A stretch of 64,000 nt of DNA from Eudorina sp. 2006-703-Eu-15 (taxonomy: Eukaryota > Chlorophyta > Chlorophyceae > Chlamydomonadales > Volvocaceae), in contig BDSI01000007.1 of NCBI GenBank assembly GCA_003117195.1, forward strand, positions 1,116,001 to 1,180,000. The letters run 5' to 3'. A program made the position numbers and the translations under genes. The first letter of the stretch is position 1. The number at the start of each line of letters is the position of its first letter. The notes beneath the pieces are model-generated. The model did not search any database and had not been told where the DNA came from. It saw only the letters and a list, made by a program, of their open reading frames with translations. Positions 44,937 through 56,440 of the stretch are shown piece after piece.

Positions 44937-47900
44937 AGCTGCAAGTGTAGTCGGCCGGCGGCGGCGGCGGCGGCGGCGGCGCCAAGGCCGCCGTCGCGGC
45001 CGAAGTGCAGCGCCGCTGCCGCCGCGGCGGCCGCCGCCTGCTGGCGGCCCATCGGCGGCGCGGCGTCCAGCATAAGCGGGTTGACGACGTGGCCTCCGCC
45101 GCCGCCGTCGCGAGCGCCCTGCAGGCCCAGGCCCGCCGCCAGCAGCAGCTGGTCGTCGCCGATGTCCAGCGGCAGCAAGGAGGACCGCTGCTCCAGGGGA
45201 GGGCCGTCGTACCCGCCCCTGCCGTGCTGTTGGGCCTGCTGCAGCTGCCCCTGCAGGAGGGCCTCCAAGTGGTTTCTCCGCTCCAGGGCGGAGGGGTCGA
45301 GCCGGTAGGACCGCGGCCCGCCGCCGCCGCCCAACCCGTGGGGCCCTTCGTAGCCCCCCGACCGGCCCCCGAGCCCGTAGCTGCGGCCGCTGTCGAAGCC
45401 CGGGCCCCCGCGACCGGGCCCGTCGTAGGTGTTGCCCCGGGGGCCGCCGCCCTCGTACCCGCCCCGGCCGCCGCTGTCGTAACTCCGACGGCTATCGCCT
45501 TCGTACCCCGCGCGGCCGCCGGGGTCGCCACCGTCGTACCCGCCGCGGTCGTACCCGCCCCGACCGACGCCGTCGTAGCCGCTCCTGGACGAGCCGCCGT
45601 ACCCGCCGCGGGCGGGCGGCCCGTCGTACCCCCCGCGGCCCGCCGGCCCGTCGTACTCCAGTTGCCCCGGACCGTCGTACTCCTCCCTATCGAGTCCGTC
45701 GTACCCGCCCCGTCCTTCTACGATACCCGTGTCGTACAGTCCCGCGCCGCCGCCGCCGCGTCCGCGCCCAGTGTTCGGCCCGTGGGTCCCCTTGCCGCCC
45801 GGCCCATCGCGCCCCATCTCCTCCCCGGCGGGCCCGGCACCGCGCCGGTCGTGCGGCCCACCCGGCCCGCCGCCCCGAGCTCCCGACCAGTGCCCACCCG
45901 ACATCGGCCCGGGGCCGCGTCGAGATGACGAAGGCTGCTGCTGCTGGTGTTGGTGTTGCTGCTGCCGGAGGTCGTGCTGCAGCTGGTGGTGCTGCTGCGC
46001 CGCCGCCGCTGCCGCCGCCATCGCGGCGACGGCGCGCTGCTGTTGTTGCTGTTGCTGCTGGTGCGCCGCCGCCGATGCGGACCGATCCGCGCGCTCGCCG
46101 GCTGCCGCCGCCGCCGCGTCGTTCCGGCGGTGTTCCAGCCCCTGCAACAGGAGCTCGTGCTTCGAGGGCGCGCCGCCGCCGCCTGCCTCCCCGCCGCCGC
46201 CTCCCCCGGTCGGGAGGCTGGGCTCCGAGACCGTGGGGCTGCTGGGCTGGGCGGCGCCGCGCTGCGCGGGCGGCGGCGGCGGTATGCCGGCTGCCTCGCG
46301 GGCCTTCTCAAGCCGCTCGGCGCGCAGCAGGTAGTGCTCGAACACGGACCTGGAGGGGTGGCGGGAGGTGTGTGGGGCAGATCGTCGGCGGAAGGGGGAA
46401 AGGGTGGCTTCGTCGGCCGGGGAGGGTGGCTCCGTCGGCCGGACCGGGACTGGGGACCGTGGGAAGGGACCGGGAGGTCGAGCCAATGGATTATGTGGCT
46501 GAGGCAGGTGCTGATGACGGACTGGCGGCGGCGGCGGCGGCGAGCTGACGGCGCCGAGCCGTCGCCAGCACGACGGTGTCGCCGCAGCTCCCCCCTCACT
46601 GGCTGCGGCGACTGACGGACTGGCTGATGGACTCGGCTGACTGACGGACTGACTGACGGACTGACAAGCTTCCGGACTCGACGGCCCGCCGGGCGGACTC
46701 GGTGTGTTTGAGAAACACGTTTCTCGAACCCACCCGACTCACCGTGACCCGCCGCCAACACACCTCCGTCCCTGCTGCGACGCCCGTCTCGGCGTCTGCC
46801 CTCGGTGCTGCTGCTCCAGCCCTCCTCTCAAGGCGAGTGGGCCACCCCGCCCCCACTCCCACCACCCGCCCGAAGACACAGCGATGTGCGGTACGCCCGA
46901 CTTCCCCCCGGTGCGCCTTGGTCGCTGCGCGGCCCCCGGGGCCTGGACGCATCACCTCCAACCCCTCCACCGCAACCGCCATCAACCAACACCGTCGCCG
47001 CCACAGCCGCCGCCGCCGCCGCACGTCTTATCCGCACCTGCAGGCATGTGCTGCGCTGGTGGCGGCCTTCCCCACGCCCAGCCGCTCCGCCACCTGGTCC
47101 CACCCGTGCGGCAGGAGGTTCACCGCCGAGTAGCCGCCCAGCTCCTTGACCTGCCGGCCGAAGAGTCAGAGGCCAGGGGTGCGAGTCAAGAGGCCAGGGG
47201 TGCGAGTCAAGAGGCCAGGGGGACGGGGGACGGGGAAGGACAGCCCCGCACGGGGGCCCTCGGTCCGGATCTCCTAGCTGTACGACGCCGGGGACTCCCC
47301 TGCCCACCCGCCCGGACAGAGGCCCCGCCCGCCGCGTCCCGCCGCTGCCCCCCCCCCTCGTGACACATACCCGCTCCCGCCCGCCCGCCCGCGCGGAAGT
47401 GTGGTCTCGCCGCACAAACCCGCCTCCCCGCCGCCACCGGCCCGCCACTGCGGTCGCATCCAGCCGCGGCACCCGAATCACGGCGCCGCACCGCACCTCG
47501 TCGGCCCGGTCCGGTCGGGTCCGTGGGGTTCGGGGTGGTGGCGGTATGACACGAGCCCGCCCGGCGCCCCAGCTCCCACACCTCCTCCCCCCAGTCCTCC
47601 AGCGTCCTATCCGGCCCCTTCGCTCGGGCAGTCAGCGCAGTCAGCGCCGCTTCAACCTGTCCACCGGCTTCTCGCAAACCTCCCCCACCTCCAGCTTCGC
47701 TACACCACGCCTCCGAACCCCTCCCTCCTCATGCCCTTCAGCTCCGCTACAAGCCGCCGTACCGCGCCGTACATCTTCTGCAGGTCGAAGGCGTGCGACC
47801 CCACGGTCACGAGCCCGAAGCGGCCGCCCTGGGGCGGCTGCTGCCCCGGCCCCGGCCCCGGGTTGTCGATGCGGCCCGTGAGGAAGTCCAGCAGCCGCAG

Positions 47901-49138
47901 CTGGAACTGCTCGCGCAACTGGGCGGAGGTGAACTGCGGGTGTGGGGGTGCGGGTGGCGGGGGTGCGGGTGGCGGGTGTGGGTGTGCGGACGGCAGCAGG
48001 AAGGGCGAAGGGGCCAGGCAGGAGGTGAGCGGCGGAGAGACCCTGTCCACCCAAGCCACTTCCAGATCCAGACACGATTTCAGATCCAAATTCAGATCCA
48101 TACCCGGACCCGCACGTGATCCGGGATGTGGGTTGGTCAGACTCTTTTCACGTGGCCCACGTGCCACGCTATGGACGAGCTATCTCCAGGCTTTTACATG
48201 TGCGCCGAGGAGCTGCCGGCCGCGCAAACGGAACCCCCCAGATCTCATCTTCATCTCAGCCCGCCCCCGCCCCCGCCCCCGCACCTGCGCCGGCGCGCGG
48301 CCCTGCTCGCCTCCCTCCGCCCAGCCGGCCCCCCGCTGCCCCATCGTCAACCACGCGAACGCCTGCCGCTGCCCCTCGCCGGCGGTGCCCGCGGTGCCGG
48401 CCAGCCACTCCCCCAGCGACTTGCCCGGCTGGCCTTGCGAGTCCACCACCCGTATGCTCTGCAGCGAGTCAGCCAGTCAGTCAGTCAGTCAGTCAGCCAG
48501 ACGGGAGGCGAGGCGACTGGCGACAGGCGCACTCCACCAAGCACACAACACACCACATCGGTCGGGCATGAGGCTCATCGCCAACCATTACGCCACACCA
48601 CACCACACCACACCACAACGTTGCTCGCGGTGATAAGTGCACGGCGCGGCTGTGTGCGCGGCGGGCGGGCGGGCACGACGGCGATTCGGGTTCCGCCGGG
48701 GCCGTGGCGTCGATGCGATGCGGGGCGGGGCCGCGCCCTCCGCGTCCCGCCCCGCGAAAAGAACCGCTCCAGGGGGCCATCTCATCAGCGGGGGGATCAC
48801 CCAAGGTGGTAGACCCCGGGGTCGAGTGCGCGGAGGTCAAGCATCGCAGCGTGTGGCTGTGCCTGTGGTACTGTGACTGACAGGGCGGGGGCGGCAGGGG
48901 GGCAGGGCGGCGGTGAGCGCGGGGGGCAGAGGGGTACACCTCTTGCCTGTTTCCACTTCTTGGTCGCCTGACGGCCGCCCAGTCGCTCGAACTCCGTGGG
49001 CGTGGCCTCGCGGATGCCGCCCATATGTGACAGGTACAGGATCTTGGTCTTGGCGACATCGTAGGTGCCGCGCAGTGTGCCGCAGATGACCTCGACGGTG
49101 GCGGGGATCTGGGCCGGCCCCGTGACCGGCACGTCCAT
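44279..49138 (-). CDS. SAND/VARL-like plus ARID transcription factor, 906 aa
   Basis: Five exons agree in phase: 49138-48947, 48458-48285, 47933-47763, 47150-47038 and 46349-44279. Residues about 14-85 form a SAND/VARL-type DNA-binding domain: VEVICGTLRGTYDVAKTKIL, then ATPTEFERLGGR, then ATKKWKQSIRVVDSQGQ and SLGEWLAG. Residues about 123-230 form an ARID domain spread over three exons: FQLRLLDFLTGR, VGSHAFDLQKMYGAVKELGG, YSAVNLLPHGWDQVAERLGV and AATSAAHACRSVFEHYLLRA. The C-terminal two-thirds is low complexity: poly-Gln/Ala, a run of RGGYDG-like units and Gly/Ala stretches ending SHKRQAL. It probably acts in the nucleus as a DNA-binding regulator; VARL genes include the volvocine regA/rls family (family knowledge), but orthology is not shown here. 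Intron 1 uses a GC donor (CAG|gcaaga), which alone keeps KWKQSIRV in frame. Confidence 0.88.
47165..47222 (+). repeat. 18-bp tandem repeat, three copies
   Basis: The unit is GAGGCCAGGGGTGCGAGTCA or close to it, in the 47762-47151 intron of the SAND-ARID gene, near its 3' splice site. Confidence 0.75.
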
Positions 49139-51693
49139 GGCGGTTGGCGGTTGATGTGCTTCACCTCACCTCACCTCACCTGGAGGGGGAGGGGGGAAGC
49201 CATGGGGCGCGAGTTTCAGGGGGGGAGGAGAGGGTGCGGCGAGGGGGAGGGCGTTGCGAGGGGGGGAGATGGGTGCCCAGGGCAGGGGGGGGGTAAATAA
49301 ACCCAAAGAACGAACCCGGGCACACCCAGGCTGGGGGGGGGGAATGGAGAGATGGAAGGGCGCAGAGGAGTCAGGTCAGTTGGGGCCCGGGATGGGGCGG
49401 GACGGGTTCAGATTTGATTGCACCCTGTGTGTGTGTGTGTGTGTGTGACTGTCGGGGTGTCTCTGCGCGGCTTGCGAGTGGACGAGACCCCAGCGAACAC
49501 GGGGTGCGGTTAGGGCGGAGGCGCTGCAGGGCTTTGCCGCCTCCGCCCCAACTTTGTGCGGTCTTAGGTTTACTGCGCAGCCAGTCCAGATGTGCAGCAT
49601 ATATTTTTAGGTGATGCGAGCTAGAGAGCACAGGTCCGACATTCGCGCCGGAAAACGGTCGGAAGTCGACCAGGTCTGCGAATTGCGTCAAGGGTTGACC
49701 AGGTCTGCGTCACCTGTGCGGTAGGCGCAAGGTATCCATAGCATCACTCAGCGTGGCGCAACCCACAACCTTTGACCGCGACGAGTAAAGCTCACTGCCT
49801 GGCGCAACCCGGCGCCCGCGTCATTGGAAAGGATTTTGCATAGAAAGTAACAAGCCAGCATACGCCGGACATCGAGGTCCAGGCAGCGCGTCTACTCCCA
49901 ACGGTTTGCCCTGCAACTTGAGGACAGACTCACCCTGACCGTTGTCCCAGCTCACAGAAACAGTTGAAGTTGTTTCCGTTACGCATAAGAGCTACGGCTG
50001 TACGCAGGCATGTAGACGAATAACGTCACTTTGTCGCCTTGAATTTTGGTCGCAGCCTTGAGGACTACAGGTGACTGACGCGGATGCCCATCGCAAAAAT
50101 CTCTATCGTTGTTGATTCTTGCTGCATCCGAAGGGGGAGTGCAAGCGCAGGAGGGAGTGAGTGCCCTCCGTAGGAGATGTCGGAGTCGAAATGTCGACGC
50201 CGATGCCGGTGTCTAAGTGGCTGCGAACATTAGGAATAATAAGCGTCCGTATGCTTTGCTAACGTGCCTAGATGCAACGTAGGTGTTTCCAGTTCGCAAC
50301 TTTGGCAACAGTATAATTACAGGATATCAAGGCTTGAATATGTTCATAATGATTATCTGTATATAATCAAAATTTCTGTAAACATTGAGCTCACAATAAT
50401 ATACGGGCCAGTGCTCGCTAAGCCGGAAAGCGGTCGCAAACCCGCGGTAAAGTGTGGCCCCGGCAACTGCGTACAAATGCGCGTGAAACAAATAAATATA
50501 ACCTGCTATATTTATATCTTTGCTTGTCATGATCTGCCCAAATAGCAGGCCGTAGATTCGAGTCAGCCGTTTCGGGTACGCGCCGGGATGCCACAGGCAG
50601 GGCACCTTTCCGGAAGAACTTTAATATGGAGCGAAATTATGGTTTCAACCATTACGTTCAAATTGAGCGAATTTCACGAAGGATGCACACGACCGTTTTC
50701 GTCCGTCCGGCGGATTAGCGTCGCCATGGCGAATCTGCACAAATGGACTGCTTTGAGTAACTTTAATAACATCTCCTGTCTCGATGGTGTCGTCCAAGTG
50801 TAATGCTGTCTTCAGTTCTATGTTACTGCCCGCGTTTACATGCCGGATCTGCTGAAAAGAGGAGTTGTGCCGCTATCTTAAACGAGACGTTGCGTAGCAT
50901 GCATTCAGAGCTAGCTGATGCTCCTTAAGGTTTGCCGTTTGTCAACACTACTCTGGCAGGTCAGGCTCTGGCTGGTGGGCGACCGTAGGTCATGGGCTTT
51001 CCAAAAGAGTCATACGCCAGTAGGTGCCAGCATACATGTTTAACAAGGGCCGTTATGGATCTGAGTGAAGGTTCAAGGAGCTGTAGGTCTGGACGATACA
51101 ATGGCCAGAAGGACGAGCCAGGACGAGAACCAGAGAGAGCCGCAGTCTATGGAAAGCAGTAAGAAGGGACACAATTACCTGATGCCTCCTTTGAATTGCG
51201 AGTGTATAACGTCCTCAACAGCCATCATGAGCATGCTTCACGCGTGCTTCACCTAAGGTTACTGCATGCAAAGTCCGTAAACACATGGCAAAGCGCCACG
51301 TGGAAGCTGTCGCATCCAAACTTGTCGTGCTAGTAAGAGACGCACTGTGATAAGATCTGCATGTTATCTGTCAGCACTGCAGCTGCCCGAAGTTCTATGC
51401 TTTCGTCGTATGCTTTGTAATTGTTAGTCTGAATGCCAGCAATATTTGTTTCAGATCATCGCATTCTAAAGAATCGCAACTATGACGCGAGAAAAAGCGA
51501 GGCGCGATTCGGCGTCGCATTACGCAGTACGATATGTGGGTGGTCATTTTCTACGATCACCGCAGCATTACTTAGTGTTGTAGGTACATATGCGCAGCTT
51601 GCATGCGCAGATCCCTGTCCGATTACTTCAAGGTGCCGGTTTCGTTTCTGGGACAATCCAGGACTTGCGTAAATTCGCCGGGCATGATACAAA
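49139..51693. other. Divergent intergenic region, no gene seen
   Basis: The 5' flanks of the SAND-ARID gene (minus) and the GNAT gene (plus). From about 49600 to 51690 the sequence is clearly less GC-rich than the rest, with no open frame above about 95 codons and no recognisable domain. It holds a short (GT)n at 49429-49447 and a GTAAATAAACCCAAAGAACG ... CCCGGGCAC string at about 49290, similar to 605-640. Confidence 0.5.
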
Positions 51694-54292
51694 ATGACGA
51701 GATTAGCTCATATTAATGCAAGCCGCTGCTATACCCATCGCTTTTCGTCCTCGTTCCTCCGCGCATCAGTACGGCATACGATATCACATCTGCGACAAAC
51801 TGCTAAGCAGCTTTTGTGATTTCCAAGCAAAGTCAGCCCCTCTGTGATGCCGTGCTTTCATGGACAAACGTTACATCGTCAGGCACCAACGTCGAACGTA
51901 CATAGTCGCAGCGTAAGAAAAGTACAGCGCTTCCATGTGCCGTTTACTCGCATAATCCTCGCCTTTATATAAACGGTTCACTATTGCAGATCGGCCTTCG
52001 AAGGTTCGCGCGCGCGCACGACTCGCCTGCTCCGCTGCCGTCTGCGCACCACCGTTCCCATCAGATCTCATTGATCGACGGTGTCAAGGGCTTCGGCTGG
52101 ACGACCTTGGGGCAGGTGCGGGGGCGTCCGACCCTCTCTTTAGCCGCCACACAGCCACAGAGCGCTTCTGAGGCACCCGCACCTTCCCTGCCTGGCCGCA
52201 TGCCCGCCAGCACCGCATGCACCCCACACACACACATACACACCGCCATCGATGGCAAGTGCATCGGCGTTGATGGCGCATCGGCCGCTGTGAGGCGGCC
52301 TCTGCACCCACAGAGGCACCATCGGGGCAGGTGGTGGTGCAGTGTCGTACGGCGGCCGTCCGACGAGGCGGTGTGTACGGCAACCCGCCGCACGCACGGC
52401 TGGGGCTCGCACCGCGAACACCCCTACCCGCCCGGCAGCCACGGTACGACACCGAGTTCCGGAGCACCCACACTGCAGTACGACTCCGTGCCTGGAGTAC
52501 GGCTCCGGAGCCGCCAGCCCTTCTCGCGTGCGCGCGCGAGAGGGCGGGCACGACATGGGCCAGCTGGTGGGCCATGGTCCCGCGCCCGCTGGCGCGACTG
52601 GGTCGCTTCGGATCCTGACCCCGGTATCGCTTTGGGGCGGTCGGGGCAGCCCTGCGGATGTTTCAGTTTTGCGGCGCTGCGGTTGCCGCGCCGCCGTTGA
52701 TCGCAACCCCATTCGGCAGCTCCGAGTAGTTCCACTGCTGCGGGTTTGTTGATCCCGGCCTTCCCCGCTTGTCCCCTCCACCCCGTGGCCCATGGGTCGG
52801 CCGCAGGTGGCCGGCCTGCTGTCGGTCTCATTCTACGAGGACGAAGATGCCTGGCAGCGGGGCACGGCGGGAGCCGACGAGCCGGGTTGGGGTCCGGCGC
52901 TGTTCGGCTGGGCCTCCCTGCTGTCCGTGCTGCTGCAGCACCTGACGTACGGCAACAGACACGTGACGCTGCTCGCCCGGGTGGACGAGCAGGTGGGCGT
53001 GCAGAACCGAGCACCCATGCACTGGTGCGCACTGCACGCAGTGGGTTGTGCTCTGCCTGCGGGGGGGGAGGGGGCACCACCTGCGGGCCAAGGTCAGCGA
53101 GCAAGCCGCGGGGGGACAAGGGGGAAGCGCGGCGGGTCCGCCCGGGATCGGCTGGCCACGGTACGGCAGGCGCTGGCTCCTTCGGCCCTGTCCCGCCTCC
53201 CCCTGCCATGCCCCGTCGTCGAGCGCTCTCAGCCACCCGGCCCTCCAACACGAACCGCTGAGCGGCTTCCGACATTGGAGCACGTCGCGACGGGGCACCT
53301 GGACTTCGGTAGCTTTCCCCCTGGGAAATGGGAAGTGGGAAGTGGGAAGTTGGAACACGCGCGGGCTGGCTGGCGGGTTTAAAAACACAAAGGAGCCAAA
53401 CCCGGTGGTGCGGTCGGTGCGGTGCGGTGGTGCAGGTGGTGGGCTGCTGTGGGCTGTCCCTGGAGCCGGTGCCGCCCGACGTGCTTGCCGCCACCGGCGC
53501 CGCGCCGGGGTCCCAGTACGGCCTGCTGACGGGGCTGGCGGTGGCGCCCTCGCACCGGCGCCGCGGGGTGGCGTCTGAGCTGCTCGAGGCGGCCGCGGCG
53601 GCGGCGGCGGCGCGGCGGCCGCCGCCGGGCATGATCGCGCTGCTGGTGGCGCGCACCAACATCGCCGCGCTGCGGTGCGTCGCATGGGTGTTATCTGTTA
53701 TGGGTTTGGGTTGGAAAGTTTGGGAAGTGGCTGGTTTGTCAGTTGGCGGTTGTCTGTTGACGGGTACAGGGAGTGAGTCTCTGTGTGCTGCGCAGAATAT
53801 TCCAAGGGGTACGGGTGGGCGGCTGGAGGGCGGCAGGGCGGCGAGCTCGCGGGTCAGACAGCGGGCGGGCTCTGCGCGGGTGTGATGGGTGGCGGGAAGG
53901 GGAACGGCGGAAAGGCCGACCAGCTCGACCCCCCCCCCCCAATGTCCGATCGCGAACCCCCATCTGAGCCGAACCGTGCAATATGTATAGCTTCTGCGGC
54001 CTGTACGGGTTCTCGTCCTATCTTCCAGCTGAGTATGCCTAGGCTCCTGCCGTACCGGACCGGATCCAACCCTCGCCTCCCCCGACAATTCCCCTCGCCC
54101 GGCGGTACGGCACTACCCGCCAGGTTGTACGAGCGGTGCGGCTACGAGCCGGCGACGGGTTGGGTGGACGCCCGGTGGCAGGCGGAGGCGGAGCGCGGCA
54201 AGGTGGGCAAGCCGCGGCGGCTGTTGCTGGTCCGGCGGCTGGAGGCGGGGGAGCAGGCGGGGGCCACGGCCGGGGACATCGCCAATCGCTGA
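51694..54292 (+). CDS. GNAT-family N-acetyltransferase, possibly plastid-targeted
   Basis: Four exons are well supported and in phase: 51990-52115, 52807-52992, 53436-53674 and 54124-54292 (239 aa). A first exon at 51694-51768 (MTRLAHINASRCYTHRFSSS...) also joins in phase 0 and reads like a Ser/Arg-rich transit peptide, but its donor (TCA|gtacgg) is weak. GNAT motif A is LTGLAVAPSHRRRGVASELL (the acetyl-CoA pyrophosphate loop RRRGVA), and motif B is LLVARTNIAALRLYERCGYE. A membrane-like or amphipathic stretch (LFGWASLLSVLLQHLTYG) precedes the core. It transfers acetyl from acetyl-CoA to an amine; the substrate is unknown. Chloroplast GNATs that acetylate protein N-termini or lysines are the nearest plausible relatives. 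A TGTAA signal lies at 54452. Confidence 0.85.
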
Positions 54293-54451
54293 TGCGGGGA
54301 AAGAGGCGCAGGTCAGGTCTGGTCTGGGGAGCGGACCTGCGCCTGGGCGGGCGGGGTGCAGCACGAGGGCCCCGGGAAGCGCGCGCTCTTGTGGGTCGGT
54401 CGCTGGGAGGAGGTTGAGACCCAGCGACCAGGTTGTGTTGGGCCAGTGTTT

Positions 54452-54456
54452 TGTAA
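54452..54456 (+). terminator. Putative TGTAA polyadenylation signal of the GNAT gene
   Basis: TGTAA about 160 bp after the stop codon. Confidence 0.45.
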
Positions 54457-55398
54457 ACCGTGCACCAGCGGATGGAGTGGGGTGGTGGTGGCGGTGGAGA
54501 GTCATTGGAGCTGCGGCTGCTGCGCAGGAGGCTAGGAGGTCCATGTACCGAGGCGCTGTCTCTGGCGACCGGTTGTTCCGGCTTGGAGGAGGGCATGTAC
54601 GGCGTGTACGGGTATATGATTGGGTTGTTGATTGGCTTACCCGCGGGGGATTATGGGGTGGGGAACACCTGCTGCGCTGGTGGGTGTGGGCTGTGCAGCT
54701 TCCCTGAAAAAGATGCGCGAACAGGAGAGATGATCAACGTAATCCTTTGCAGGCTATTTAGCAGGGTGCTTTGCGATCCGCCGGTCGGGCATGACGGCGC
54801 GGGGCTGCAAGAGCAGTTTGCCGGTTTCTTGGATTTCGTCCGTACTGGACGTGAAGGCATCGCTGAAGCTTTCGATCTTGTGTCTTTTCCGGTGGCCGAA
54901 ATTGGGTTACTTACGTCGAGGTTATGTTTCTTCCGCACATCGGAGTGTCATATGAACGATTGCTGGTGTAGCATTTGGGTTTAGCTACCTGACCTCTCTC
55001 TGTCTCCATTCTCCCATTGCAATTTTCGTGACAACACTTGTATTCTAGATCATATTTGAATAAATCTGTATAAATACGGTCTTCAGACTGTTTGTGCGTC
55101 CGAAAAAATGCAAGTTAAGCCGCCACCGCAAACTTGCAGTCGGTTCCTGGGAGCACTGCGGAGACCACGGCCCTTTACAACAACCAGCATTGTAAAATGT
55201 AATCGCACCGTGTGCCGTGCGCGGCTCCAGGCGGACGAGGAACAGGTGAACCATCGCAACTGACGCCGTGGAATGCCGTGAAGTAATGCCAAATCCGCGG
55301 CATCCTGCCCAGCTGCACTCCACAGCTACCACGCGAACGCTACCACGCTTACCCCAAACGCTGCCCCTTTCCAACACGCACACAACTCCGCTGGCTAG

Positions 55399-56393
55399 AG
55401 CGAGGAGGAGCGCATCTCTGCGGCCCGCGCTGAAGTAACCAAACGCATCAAGGCCCACGGTGCCGCGGGTCGCGTGCGCGACGCCATCAGTGCCCTGGCG
55501 GGACTCGCAAACCTGGGGATACAGCCCGACACGCCCGCCGCGACGGCGCTCGTCGCGGCATGCAGTCGGGACATGGAGCTGGCCCAGAGCATCTTTGATG
55601 AAATGTTCGGTGAGCCGCTTCATACATCATGCATCATGCTGTTGCTGCTGCTACTGCTGTGGTCTCCGCCGTGGGCCGTCGCGGACGTCTCGTGTTGTCC
55701 TGCCTCCCTATCAACAGTCGAACGCAAAGACACACAAAGCGCTGGTCCAGGGCTAACACGCTGAGGGACTTGCTTCGTCCCTTGGAATCCTTCCCAACCC
55801 CTTCGTCCCGTGAACCCCTTCCCGACCCCTCGTCACGGACTGCCCCTCCTCCCCCGCCAGGGGAGTTCCTCACGCCCGACGAGGTGTCCTTTGCCGTACT
55901 CCTTCGTGGGTACGGCGCATTGAACCCGCCCGACTGGCCACGAATCGATGCGACGCTGACGACGATGCGGATGAAGTACGGCATCGAACCGACGGCGGGT
56001 ACGGCACGGGAGGGATGCGGGCACATAAGGCCGCTGCTGTATGGCTCTAGGGCAGCAACACGACTCTTTAGGGTTTGGGTTGTGTATGTGGCACCCCAGA
56101 CTCGACGCTGGAACCGCCCCCGCGGCGCAACCCACCTGACCTGCACCCTGACCTGCACCCTGACCTGCACCCTGACCTGCACCCTGACCTGCACCCTGAC
56201 CTGCACCGCGCCTGCCCCGACAGTGTCTTTCAACGCGCTTCTAGAGGTTTGTTGCCGTACCTCGGACATCGAAAGGGGCCAGGACATCATCGACCGCATG
56301 GCGGCGGACGGGGTGGAGCCGGACGAGTTCACGGAGGAGGTGGTGGCGCGGCGGCGGGTTCTCCGGTCCTACCTCCGGAAGAACCTGCTGTGA
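55399..56393 (+). CDS. Pentatricopeptide repeat (PPR) protein, 5' end unresolved
   Basis: Three in-phase exons (55399-55609, 55861-55998, 56224-56393) encode 172 residues to a TGA at 56391. PPR-like units are visible: VRDAISALAGLANLGIQPDT, then ALVAACSRDMELAQSIFDEM; LTPDEVSFAVLLRGYGALNP, then TTMRMKYGIEPT; and VSFNALLEVCCRTSDIERGQ, then DIIDRMAADGVEPDEF. They fit P-class PPR proteins, which usually bind organellar RNA. It is short for the family, so upstream exons are probably missing. A possible first exon at 54924-54965 (MFLPHIGVSYERLL) joins in phase 0, but this is speculative, and an 84-codon open frame from 54730 is an alternative. The acceptor at 55398 is TAG. Confidence 0.8.
56134..56211 (+). 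repeat. 12-bp tandem repeat, about six copies
   Basis: The unit is CTGACCTGCACC, in the last intron of the PPR gene just before the acceptor. Confidence 0.9.
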
Positions 56394-56440
56394 TCCACAA
56401 CCTGCTGTGATCCACAACCTGCTGTGATCCACAACCTGCT
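56384..56440 (+). repeat. 17-bp tandem repeat overlapping the PPR stop codon
   Basis: The unit is CCTGCTGTGATCCACAA, with three full copies and a partial fourth. The first copy contains the codons Leu-Leu-stop of the PPR gene. Confidence 0.9.

Noticed and set aside
43659..44950. Plus-strand frames of 290-310 codons opposite the SAND-ARID last exon
   Set aside because: They mirror the Gly/Ala-rich coding strand. The minus-strand frame continues the ARID domain in phase, so the plus frames are shadows.
51964..51972. TTTATATAA as a TATA box of the GNAT gene
   Set aside because: It lies just upstream of a good acceptor (CTATTGCAG) that fits an internal exon, so it is more likely intronic.
54460..54984. 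174-codon plus frame, including an 84-codon ATG-led part, as a separate small gene
   Set aside because: The first half is Gly-rich 3' flank of the GNAT gene. The ATG-led part has no known domain and may instead belong to the 5' end of the PPR gene.
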